In this document: one piece after another, positions 1 through 7,580 of the stretch
How positions within the stretch are numbered: the stretch's first letter is position 1
Layout: every line of letters starts with the position of its first letter
Assembly (NCBI GenBank): GCA_964583615.1
Contig: CAZOWM010000056.1
Location: 1 to 18,849, forward strand
Direction: 5' to 3'
Length of the DNA: 18,849 nt
From: CAZOWM01 sp964583615
GTDB taxonomy: Bacteria; Spirochaetota; B62-G9; DRHN01
Program-made: the position numbers and the translations under genes
Notes under the pieces: model-generated
What the model was told of the DNA's origin: nothing
The model's input: only the letters and a program-made list of their open reading frames with translations
Database searches by the model: none

Positions 1-50
1 TCTATGGCCCTGTCATAGACGATATAGATCATTACACGATTTTCATTCAC
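1..50 (-). CDS. Partial CDS after the RND pump, possibly a P-II-like small protein
   Basis: This frame starts at a GTG (48-50) and stays open to the window edge, giving about 16 residues: M(V)NENRVMIYIVYDRAI. A good Shine-Dalgarno, AAGGGAG, lies 6 nt upstream of the GTG. The start overlaps the last codons of the RND gene by 8 nt, which suggests translational coupling. The ATG at 44-46 belongs to another frame and reaches a stop after four codons, so it is not the start. A beta strand of the type VMIYIVY followed by an N/D-x-A is reminiscent of small P-II-like proteins I recall downstream of RND pumps in some bacteria. The fragment is far too short to assign a function, so this is only a suggestion. 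Confidence 0.5.
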   Translation of the reverse strand, partial: MNENRVMIYIVYDRAI

Positions 51-3000
51 GGTTTTCTCCCTTTGATGCCCGTTTCTGCCTTCTTCTGAGTTTTCCAGAC
101 TCAAACATCGCATACAGAACCGGTATGAATACCAGAGTGAAAATTGCGGATACGATCAGACCCCCAATGACCGTCTGTGCCATCGGAGAACGCATCTCTG
201 ATCCCTCACCCAGTGCGAACGCCATGGGAACAAGCGCCAGAACAGTCGTTGACAGTGTCATGAGTATGGGGCGCAGCCTCGTTCTTCCCGCATACATAAC
301 CGCATCCAGCAGATCGAACCCGCGTCTTCTCAGGAGATTCGTGTATGCAACGAGGATGATTCCATTGTTTACGACGATACCCGCAAGCATGACCACTCCG
401 ATACCGGAAATCGCATTAAACGTGTTTCCCGTGACCACGTGCATCCACACGACCCCGATGAAAGTAAGAGGAAGGGTGAACATGATGATGAAGGGATCGG
501 AGAAGCTCTCGAACAGTGCCGCCATGATGAAGTATATCAGCACAATGGCGAGCAGCATCACGAGCACCAGGTCGCGCACCGTCTCCTGCCAGTCTTCCCA
601 CGACCCGCCATACTCAACACTGAATCCTGCGGGGAGTACGAGTTTTTCGACTTCAGCCCGTATCGAGTCAACAGCTCCCTTCACGTCGCCGAGTACCCGT
701 GCGTTTACATACACGACCCTTCGCTGCCGCTCACGCTCGAGCTCGACCGGGCCGTATCCTTTCTCGATGTATGCCATGTTCGAAAGAGGCACCTGAACAC
801 CAGAGGGACCGATGACGGAGATGAGCTCGAGATCGTTCGGCGTGAGCCGGTCTCTTTCCTCAAACCTGACGAGCACACCGACTTCCTCTCCTTTGATCAC
901 GACGTCCCCAATCTCCTCCCCTGCAAAACTCGCCTTTATCGCTTCTCCGACCTGCGCCACGGATACGCCGAAAAGCGCGGCCCTGTCCCTGTCTACGCGT
1001 ATCCGCAATTCAGGCAGCCCCTCTTCGCGTGAAATACGTACGTCACGGACGTTTCCGATACCCTCCATGATATTTTTCAGCTTCCCGGCGAGAATGCTGC
1101 TCTGCTTCAGATCGTATCCTGAGATGATGACCGCAAGATTACTTGTGTCCCCTGTGGGGCCACCGCCTGTTGAAAACCTCGCCGAAAGCCCGGGGATCTG
1201 TGAAAACTTTTCACGGAGGCTTTCAATGATATCCTTATCGCTTCTCGAACGCTCGTTTACGTCTACAAGCGTCATCCATATCTCCGCCCTATGCGGTGCA
1301 GCGTAGCCCTCCATTTCACCGCTTCTTCCGACCTGCGTAAAGGTAATGTCCCTTTCGGGAACCTCATCCTCGATGATGCCGAAGACCTTCCGTACGGTTA
1401 CCCTGGTCGTGTCGATATTCGTCCCGATCGGAGTCTTCAGCTGTATCTGCACGAAGCTTTCATCCGACTGGGGCATGAATTCAACACCGATAACACGAAG
1501 AAACAGAACACTCCCACCGAGCACACAGATAACGAGCCCGACGAACACCCACCGGTGCGAAAGCGCCCACCCGAGCACATCTCCATACACTCCATCGAGC
1601 CAGCGCATCACTTTTCCACGGGATTTCAACTCTGATTCGAGATCTCTGAGGGAATCGGCCTTTGCTTTAAGGCGCACCCGTCGTATTCTGCTCGAGAGCA
1701 TTGGAACGATTGTCAGGGCAACAAGCAACGAGGAGAGAAGCGCAAATGTTACTGTAAACGCGAGGTCCTTGAAGAGCTCGCTCGCAAGGCCTTTGATAAA
1801 GAGAACGAGAGGCAAAAAAACAGTAACTGTCGTGAGCGTTGATGCAATGATCGCATTGGACATTTCCTGTGAACCGAGCTTTGCTGCCTCACCCGGTTTT
1901 GCACCGAACTCCCTGTAGCGGAAGATGTTCTCGAGCACCACTATCGAGTTGTCGACGAGCATTCCTATTCCCAGGGCAAGTCCCCCGAGAGACATCATAT
2001 TTATGGTGAGATCGAACAGATACATAAAAATAAAGGTCGTAATAAGCGAAAGCGGTATGGACACAGATATAATGAGCGTGGTGGGAAGATTTCGCAAAAA
2101 GATCAGCAGAACGAATACCGCAAGCGCCCCTCCAATGAGCGCAACCTGCCAGACGTTTGTGATCGAATCCTTAATAAAATCAGCGGGGGAGTAAAACTTT
2201 TCGATCCGAATATCGGTGGGAAGGGAGGCTTCGAGTGCATCGAGTTTCTTTTCTATGAGATTTGCGATCTGCACGGTATTGGTTCCCGACTGCTTCTGGA
2301 CCACCATGATGATTGCGTCATTCCCTTCGAGAAGCGCATCCATGTCTTCCTCGACATACCCGTCATAGACGTGCGCGATATCTTTGAGATGAACAGGTAT
2401 ACCGTTTTTGGAGGCTATGATCATGTTTTGTATTTCTTGTATGTCCTGGAACTTACCAACGGTTCTCAGCGTATACGTGGAGGTGCCCTCATCCACGGTA
2501 CCGCCTGCAACGTTTATGTGCTCTGCCCTGATGATGTTCACCACCTGGAAAATTGTCATCCCATGGGACGCGAGGATTGTTCTGTCGACATCGATGTGTA
2601 CCTGCCGCTGCCTGCCTCCCCACACCTGTACCCGGGCGACACCGTCGATCTGCTCGAAGTTGTTCTTTATATCATTGTCTGCAATGTAGCGCAGACTTTT
2701 CAAGTCACGCTTTCCCTCGACAACGAGTATCATCACAGGAATCATCGAAGGATCGAACTTGAATATAACCGGCTGCGTCGCGTCGTCTGGAAGAAAGTCC
2801 CTGACAAGGTCGAGCTTTTCCCTGAGCTCCGCTGCAGCCTCACCCATGTCAGTTCCCCACTCGTACTCCACGGTCACGAGACTCTGCCCTTCCCTCGATT
2901 TCGAGGTGATCTTCTTTACATTTGTAGCCTGGGCTGCGGCATTCTCGATTACTTTGGTGAGGTTTTCCTCCACCTCTGCAGGTGCAACTCCCGGATAGTC

Positions 3001-3147
3001 GGAAAAAACGGCGATCACGGGGAAAGAGATGTCGGGAATGAGATCGATCGCAAGATTTCCGAGCGAGTAGACACCCAGCACGATAAGAGCGAGAAAGATT
3101 ACCACTGTGGTCACGGGGCGGTTGACCGCAAGTTCGGATAGTTTCAT
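43..3147 (-). CDS. RND multidrug efflux permease, AcrB/SwrC-like (HAE1 family)
   Basis: This is the inner-membrane, proton-driven pump of a tripartite efflux system. At 1034 aa it has the usual family length. It shows a first membrane helix at about 10-30, a first porter region (about 40-330), a helix bundle from about 333, a second porter region (about 555-855) and a final helix bundle (about 857-1015). The helix-4 signature GMLVDNSIVVLEN (395-407) keeps one aspartate, D399. The second (AcrB D408) is N400, and the AcrB K940 position in helix 10 is N927 within GIVVNNGIILV. From recall of the family, SwrC-type pumps carry the same NN. The start ATG has GGAGG 7 nt upstream and overlaps the adaptor stop as ATGA. 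The exported substrate cannot be read from sequence. The neighbouring TetR gene suggests drug, bile-type or lipid stress. Confidence 0.96.
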   Translation of the reverse strand: MKLSELAVNRPVTTVVIFLALIVLGVYSLGNLAIDLIPDISFPVIAVFSDYPGVAPAEVEENLTKVIENAAAQATNVKKITSKSREGQSLVTVEYEWGTDMGEAAAELREKLDLVRDFLPDDATQPVIFKFDPSMIPVMILVVEGKRDLKSLRYIADNDIKNNFEQIDGVARVQVWGGRQRQVHIDVDRTILASHGMTIFQVVNIIRAEHINVAGGTVDEGTSTYTLRTVGKFQDIQEIQNMIIASKNGIPVHLKDIAHVYDGYVEEDMDALLEGNDAIIMVVQKQSGTNTVQIANLIEKKLDALEASLPTDIRIEKFYSPADFIKDSITNVWQVALIGGALAVFVLLIFLRNLPTTLIISVSIPLSLITTFIFMYLFDLTINMMSLGGLALGIGMLVDNSIVVLENIFRYREFGAKPGEAAKLGSQEMSNAIIASTLTTVTVFLPLVLFIKGLASELFKDLAFTVTFALLSSLLVALTIVPMLSSRIRRVRLKAKADSLRDLESELKSRGKVMRWLDGVYGDVLGWALSHRWVFVGLVICVLGGSVLFLRVIGVEFMPQSDESFVQIQLKTPIGTNIDTTRVTVRKVFGIIEDEVPERDITFTQVGRSGEMEGYAAPHRAEIWMTLVDVNERSRSDKDIIESLREKFSQIPGLSARFSTGGGPTGDTSNLAVIISGYDLKQSSILAGKLKNIMEGIGNVRDVRISREEGLPELRIRVDRDRAALFGVSVAQVGEAIKASFAGEEIGDVVIKGEEVGVLVRFEERDRLTPNDLELISVIGPSGVQVPLSNMAYIEKGYGPVELERERQRRVVYVNARVLGDVKGAVDSIRAEVEKLVLPAGFSVEYGGSWEDWQETVRDLVLVMLLAIVLIYFIMAALFESFSDPFIIMFTLPLTFIGVVWMHVVTGNTFNAISGIGVVMLAGIVVNNGIILVAYTNLLRRRGFDLLDAVMYAGRTRLRPILMTLSTTVLALVPMAFALGEGSEMRSPMAQTVIGGLIVSAIFTLVFIPVLYAMFESGKLRRRQKRASKGENRE

Positions 3148-4070
3148 TCGATAACCTCCGTGACAATTATCTTGTCCCCAGTAGATACATTGTGCTGTCC
3201 TGTCACGATCACACGCTGTTCTTTCTCAATCCCTTCGGAAACGGAAATCCTGTCGCCCTCAGTGATGTCAAAGACCGGTTCAACCTGTTTTGCCAGCCCG
3301 TCCTCTTCAATGAAAACCACATTTCTACCGTCCCTTTCGATTACCGCGGAAATCGGGATGACGATAGCATTCTCCTTTTTCCGGAGTACGATCCTTACCT
3401 CGCCGTACATTCCCGGTTTTACGAGATAATTTTTGTTCTGCACGAGAACACGGGCCTCGAGCGTTCTTGAAGCTGGATCGAGTGCAGGGCTAATTTTTTG
3501 CACCCGCCCATAGAACTGCCTTTCAGGGTAGGCGACGAGGGCGATCTCGGAGAAGAGTCCATCCCGTATCTTTGTAATGTACTTTTCCGGTACATTGACG
3601 ACCACTTCAACTTCCTCCATGTCCACGATCTGAAAGAGTGGAACCTGCGGAGTGATGTAGTCTCCGAGATCGATGAACACTTCTTTTACGATTCCGTCGA
3701 TTGTGGACTCAACCGGCGTCGGCTCATAGGTCAGGCCCGCTTCACTTCTGTCGACATACGCGAGAACATCATCCTTTTTTACTTCGTCCCCTTCCTCAAC
3801 CATTTTCTTTTGTATTTTCCCGTTTACTGTTGAATAGATGTTCACCTCCATTTTTGAAACCACTTCACCGTTGAGAATAAGAGCTTCAGTAATACTGCCA
3901 TTTTTCGCCGCACTCACTGCAACCGGTGTTGCGAGGTCCAGCTGCTCTTCTTTTTTCCCCATAAGGAGCTTGAGTTTTTCCCCGTACCTGTAATACGCAA
4001 CACCACCCAGTGCTCCGAATACAACAACAAGTATCAATACCACAACAAAAGCCTTTGCCCACTTTTTCAT
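3144..4070 (-). CDS. Efflux periplasmic adaptor (membrane fusion protein) without alpha-hairpin
   Basis: This adaptor links the RND pump to the outer-membrane channel. The start is ATG at 4068-4070 (308 aa), because GGAGG lies 6 nt upstream of it. The in-frame GTG two codons earlier directly abuts that GGAGG and is unlikely. Residues 7-29 form one uncleaved or signal-type membrane segment. The first lipoyl half is at about 76-108 (STVNGKIQKKMVEEGDEVKKDD) and the second at about 121-150 (STIDGIVKEVFIDLGDYI). A beta-barrel and a membrane-proximal domain follow (about 152-308; LDPASRTLEARV at 198-208, KPGMYGEVRI at 218-227). Only about 12 residues separate the lipoyl halves, where most adaptors carry a coiled-coil hairpin of 60 residues or more. 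BesA of Borrelia is a known example of this type. The gene is 21 nt downstream of the TolC-like gene and overlaps the RND start by 4 nt. Confidence 0.93.
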   Translation of the reverse strand: MKKWAKAFVVVLILVVVFGALGGVAYYRYGEKLKLLMGKKEEQLDLATPVAVSAAKNGSITEALILNGEVVSKMEVNIYSTVNGKIQKKMVEEGDEVKKDDVLAYVDRSEAGLTYEPTPVESTIDGIVKEVFIDLGDYITPQVPLFQIVDMEEVEVVVNVPEKYITKIRDGLFSEIALVAYPERQFYGRVQKISPALDPASRTLEARVLVQNKNYLVKPGMYGEVRIVLRKKENAIVIPISAVIERDGRNVVFIEEDGLAKQVEPVFDITEGDRISVSEGIEKEQRVIVTGQHNVSTGDKIIVTEVIE

Positions 4071-4091
4071 CTGCACCCTCCGGTTGGTGTA

Positions 4092-5453
4092 CTAAAAATG
4101 ATCAACCCCGACCGCATTCATCAGATCAAACTGCGCCTCCATGTAATTGTATATAGATTCCAAATACCCGAGCTGCGCCGTGTTCATCGTAATGAGTGAT
4201 TCGTTTAATTCAGTACTGGATATGAGCCCCTTTGCATATCGTTCCCGCGCGGAGCCGTACAGCTTCGTTGCAAGCTCAACCCCTTTCTTTCGGGATGCAA
4301 TCTTTGCCTGTTCCTCTTCTTTTTGGAGGAGAAGATTTTCTATGTTGAGCCTGACACTGCTCTCCAGAGACTGAAGCCCCAGACGCATCTCTTCAAGGTC
4401 GAGGGACTCCTTTACGATATCCGCATTCTCCTTGCTCCATGGAAAGAGGCCCGACAACTGCCACTGAAGGCTCACACCTGCAGTAAAGTCTCCGTCCCAC
4501 GAATCTTCACCCATGTACTTCGCTTTCCCTGTTGCAGAGTCATACCCGCTCTGCGCCTGGTACTGTATGAACCCGCGAACGACCGGAAGCTTCTGGTTTT
4601 TGGTGATATGTTTCGAAATCTCCATCAGTCTGAGATTTTTTCTGTACTGGCGAAGAGCGTACTGATTTTTCATTGCCAGCTCGATGAGCTCATCCTTTTT
4701 CAGATTTATCTCAGTTACACGGAGGTCGCCGATGAGCTTAAGATCAAAGCCCTCTTCGTCTTGCACGTTGAGAAGATCCTTAACCGCAAGAAGCGCAAAC
4801 TCTACCTGATTTGCAGCTGAGATCAGATCCGGCCTGAAACTCTCTACATCCGTTTCCGCACTGAGTACCTCATAATCCGGGACAAGACCGGCGGAAAAAC
4901 GCTTCCTCGCAATCTCAAGCCTCTCTTTCCTGAAATCAAAGGTTTCCCCCTGTACCTTCAGCACCTCTCTGGTTAATATATAGAGATAAAAGATACGCTT
5001 GATCTTGACGATAAGGGTTCTTTTTTATTCTTCCAAATCGATCTGTGCACGATCGAGGTTCTGTTCCGATATCCTCACGCTGTCCCTCAGCTGCCCAAAG
5101 GTGTAGAGCGTCTGATTGAGGTCAAGGGTAAACAGAAGCGGATCGGTGCTCCCGATATACTGGCCTGGGATATCGAACCCGTTGACGCTTATCGCATCGG
5201 TTTTTTGTTCTTCAAAATAATGTGTATAAACACTCCCCAGCGTTACGTTCGGGTAGTACCCAGCCCTCGACGACTGCACAGCCGCACTGGCCGCATTTAC
5301 CGCTATGAGTTTTGTTTTCAATGTCGTGCTGTTTTTCAATCCGAGCGCCACTGCCTCGTCTACAGTCAGCTCAAGGGTTTCTCCCTGAAGACCGAACGCC
5401 ACGGCAAACAAAACGAACAAAACCACTACCGTGTATCTGACTATTTTGAACAT
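4092..5453 (-). pseudogene. TolC-family outer-membrane efflux protein interrupted by an in-frame TAA
   Basis: The N-terminal part (5453 to 5025, 142 aa) has a signal peptide (hydrophobic stretch about 7-22) and a typical TolC start: LTVDEAVALGLKNSTTLKT, later SRAGYYPNVTLGS and FTLDLNQTLYTFGQLRDSV. It ends in DLEE at TAA 5025-5027. The same frame then runs without another stop to 4092 (310 residues). It continues the family pattern with a YLYILTREVLKVQGETF-type helix, ARKRFSAGLVPDYEVLSAETD and a second repeat near the C terminus (SARERYAKGLISSTELNES). Without the stop the protein would be 453 residues, a normal family length. A lone substitution (GAA, AAA or CAA to TAA), a sequencing error or readthrough would all explain it. 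The GTG at 4964 could restart the C-terminal part, but that product would lack a signal peptide. The ATG follows the tetR stop after one base. Confidence 0.85.
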
Positions 5454-5454
5454 C

Positions 5455-6153
5455 TTATTTTTCCTTTTTTCTCTGTAACTCTCTCACAACTGGTCTCTCA
5501 ACCCCCCGGTGCACTATATCACTCTGCTTTGCATCAGTGGATACACCCTGGAGGAATATTTTCATGAGCGCACTTATCTTTTTTTTCAGATTCAATTCAC
5601 GGGCATGGGCTTCACAACAGCCCATTTCCTTGATGGAGTACATGACCATTCCCTCATAGCAGTGAACGACCTCCGCCGTGTCGATGTCTTGTCTTATCAG
5701 CCCTTGTCTTTTTCCCCTCTCAACGAGCTCGTGTTCATAATCGATCAGCTCCTGCCGCCGTTCCATAAGGCGCCGGAGTAACTGCTTGTGACTGCAGAGC
5801 AGTAAATCGTTGTGGAGTGTTTGAAATATTCCAAAAAATTCTCTGTTCCGTGAAAAAAAAGAGAGCTGAATAAAAGCGATGTCCCTCAATATCTGCATGG
5901 GATTCATAGTGTCATCGATCTTTTCCCTCATGAGGCTGATAAGTTTGTCTATCACGTTCATTATCGTACTACAAAAAAGGTCCTCCTTGTCCTGGAAATA
6001 TAGATAGAGTGTTCCTTTTGCTATCCCTGCCTCCCGTGCGACTTCGTCAAGCACAGCAGGACTATACCCCTTCGTTGAGAAAATCTTCAATGCCGCATTC
6101 ATTATCCCGCACCGTTTTCGTTCTCTGACTTTTTGATCTGTTATCCTCGTCAT
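5455..6153 (-). CDS. TetR/AcrR-family transcriptional regulator
   Basis: This is a 232-aa DNA-binding repressor type, first gene of the efflux operon. The N-terminal helix-turn-helix domain is at about 14-60 and has the family pattern: AALKIFSTKGY, then VLDEVAREAGIAKGTLYLYFQDKEDLF. The C-terminal ligand-binding half is variable and gives no ligand. The start ATG has GAGGAAAG about 4-6 nt upstream. The stop is one base before the TolC-like ATG, and the Shine-Dalgarno for that gene (AAGGA) lies inside the end of tetR, so expression is probably coupled. A perfect palindrome 13 nt upstream of the start is the likely operator, suggesting that the protein represses its own operon and that a pump substrate relieves it. 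Family assignment is firm; the regulatory model is inference. Confidence 0.93.
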   Translation of the reverse strand: MTRITDQKVRERKRCGIMNAALKIFSTKGYSPAVLDEVAREAGIAKGTLYLYFQDKEDLFCSTIMNVIDKLISLMREKIDDTMNPMQILRDIAFIQLSFFSRNREFFGIFQTLHNDLLLCSHKQLLRRLMERRQELIDYEHELVERGKRQGLIRQDIDTAEVVHCYEGMVMYSIKEMGCCEAHARELNLKKKISALMKIFLQGVSTDAKQSDIVHRGVERPVVRELQRKKEK

Positions 6154-6166
6154 ATTCTTTCCTCAA

Positions 6167-6186
6167 ATGACTGACTGTTCAGTCAT
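6167..6186. promoter_or_regulatory. Palindromic operator for the TetR regulator
   Basis: ATGACTGACTGTTCAGTCAT is a perfect inverted repeat with 8-bp arms and a CTGT centre. The form TGACTGN4CAGTCA resembles operators bound by TetR-family repressors of efflux genes. It lies 13-33 nt upstream of the tetR ATG. Upstream of it on the minus strand are TTGACG (6211-6216) and -10-like sequences such as TATGAT (6187-6192). A repressor bound here would cover the promoter or the start of transcription. The -35/-10 spacing (20 nt) is not ideal, so I do not call the promoter separately. Confidence 0.72.
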
Positions 6187-6270
6187 CATAGTTATAAAAT
6201 TTATCCCATGCGTCAACACAATTTTCATTGCCATGTACGCCTAATTTTCCTGTTTACTATATACAAAAGG

Positions 6271-6276
6271 TATAAT
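6271..6276 (+). promoter_or_regulatory. Possible -10 box for the acyltransferase gene
   Basis: A perfect TATAAT lies 38 nt upstream of the TTG start of the plus-strand gene and 22 nt before its AGGAGG. No convincing -35 hexamer is visible at 16-18 nt spacing. The region between this box and the tetR operator has no other gene. Confidence 0.4.
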
Positions 6277-6313
6277 ACTTTACAGTTTATCTTTTACAGG
6301 AGGAAGTGGAAAT

Positions 6314-7543
6314 TTGCTGGATCTCTTCAAGACCCCAAGATTGTACTGGTATCGACTTGTACTTGCCGTTTTTCAGCCGTTTTACATACGGTATTTCCGG
6401 CTCAAGGCAGTGGGTCTCGAAAACCTTCCAAAAAAGGGCTCCTATCTCATGGTCGCAAACCACAGTCATCTCCTGGATCCATTTTTTATCGGAGCACTCA
6501 TCAGAAAACCTGTCTTCCAGATGGCTTCGAATGAGTTCTTTCGAAAACCGCTCGTGCGCAGGTTCATGTGGGCAATGGGGGCTTTCCCCCGGAAAAAGGG
6601 ATTTGTGGACTTCAAGTCGATCAAATATGCGATCCATATCGTAAAAAAAATTGGGTTCCCCCTTATCATATACCCCGAAGGGGGGAGAAACTGGGATGGG
6701 GAAACCCTTCCAGTGCTTAAATCAACAGCAAAGCTCGTGAAACTCTTGAATGTGCCCCTTGTCACGATCGTCTCAAAAGGGAATTATCTTGCCTTCCCGC
6801 GGTGGGCAAACAAAAAAAGAAAGAGCCGGATTACGATCCACTACTCAAAACCGGTCATGTTCGAAAGAAAATCCAGCGATGCCGAGATTATCAATCATAT
6901 TCAGAAGGGAATCTACAACAACGACAACTTCACGCAAATCTCAAAAATACGAGGGGAAAAGCCCGCCGAGGGACTCACGAGGCTGATCTGGCGCTGCCCG
7001 GCGTGCAGGACGCTCGAGTCACTTATCGAAAAAAATGACACTTCAATTCTCTGTACGAACTGCGGGAAACAGTGGGAGGTAAATCTGCACTGCTTCATGC
7101 GGGAACGTCGAGAAAACAAATGGAGAGCAATCAAGGAATATGCTGATCGAATGTTCGATGAAAAAGAAATCGTCTCCGTCGACAACGAAGAACTGGAGAA
7201 GTCGATACGAGAGGAACTCGCTCCTAATGAAAAGGTGTATCTTCGTTCGAAATCGGTCACGCTCTCCCATGAACCGCTGTATCCAAAACTCGAAAAAGTG
7301 GACGACGGAGTGCTCTATCTCACAAACAGCAGACTCATTTTTTTCACGAATGGTCATGAAAATGTACGCTCGTACGGGTTTGAACAGATCAGGGGCAGGT
7401 CCACAGAACGGAATACATTTTTCCAGATCGTGCTCGACGATGACATCGCCCGCTTCGAAATGCGCAATGAAAGCTGCTACAAATGGGAAATCATTTACGA
7501 CCATGTCAGAGAAATGGGGGGATACGGCAGAGAGGATGAATGA
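6314..7543 (+). CDS. PlsC-type acyltransferase fused to a zinc ribbon and a GRAM/PH-like domain
   Basis: The N-terminal 210 residues are a lysophospholipid acyltransferase-like domain. The catalytic HX4D motif is NHSHLLDP (H50, D55), the acceptor-binding block is YPEGGRNWDG (120-129), and VPLVTI follows at 147-152. Family members transfer an acyl chain to 1-acyl-glycerol-3-phosphate at the inner membrane. The usual EGTRS is EGGRN here, so the acceptor is open. Two CxxC pairs (C228/C231, C247/C250) then form a zinc ribbon. The C-terminal part (about 300-409) has a GRAM/bacterial-PH pattern: GVLYLTNSRLIFF, then SYGFEQIRG and a beta-rich stretch. The start is TTG, the first codon after AGGAGG (6298-6303) that opens this frame with homology. 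Spacing is 10 nt, slightly long. This is the only plus-strand gene, divergent from tetR and convergent with the HD-GYP gene. Confidence 0.88.
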   Translation: MLDLFKTPRLYWYRLVLAVFQPFYIRYFRLKAVGLENLPKKGSYLMVANHSHLLDPFFIGALIRKPVFQMASNEFFRKPLVRRFMWAMGAFPRKKGFVDFKSIKYAIHIVKKIGFPLIIYPEGGRNWDGETLPVLKSTAKLVKLLNVPLVTIVSKGNYLAFPRWANKKRKSRITIHYSKPVMFERKSSDAEIINHIQKGIYNNDNFTQISKIRGEKPAEGLTRLIWRCPACRTLESLIEKNDTSILCTNCGKQWEVNLHCFMRERRENKWRAIKEYADRMFDEKEIVSVDNEELEKSIREELAPNEKVYLRSKSVTLSHEPLYPKLEKVDDGVLYLTNSRLIFFTNGHENVRSYGFEQIRGRSTERNTFFQIVLDDDIARFEMRNESCYKWEIIYDHVREMGGYGREDE

Positions 7544-7580
7544 ACAAAAATAATAACCCTCCCATTCCAGAAAATCGGGG

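Noticed and set aside
2371..3141. Long plus-strand open frame (256 codons) opposite the RND gene
   Set aside because: It is antisense to clear RND coding sequence. It is cysteine-, histidine- and arginine-rich with no family pattern and no ribosome site, so it is a shadow.
4092..5453. Frameshift as the cause of the split TolC-like gene
   Set aside because: The two open segments are in the same frame and separated by 20 sense codons plus the TAA. No insertion or deletion is needed.
7544..7580. Bidirectional terminator between the convergent acyltransferase and HD-GYP genes
   Set aside because: No stable stem with T-run could be found in the 37 bases.
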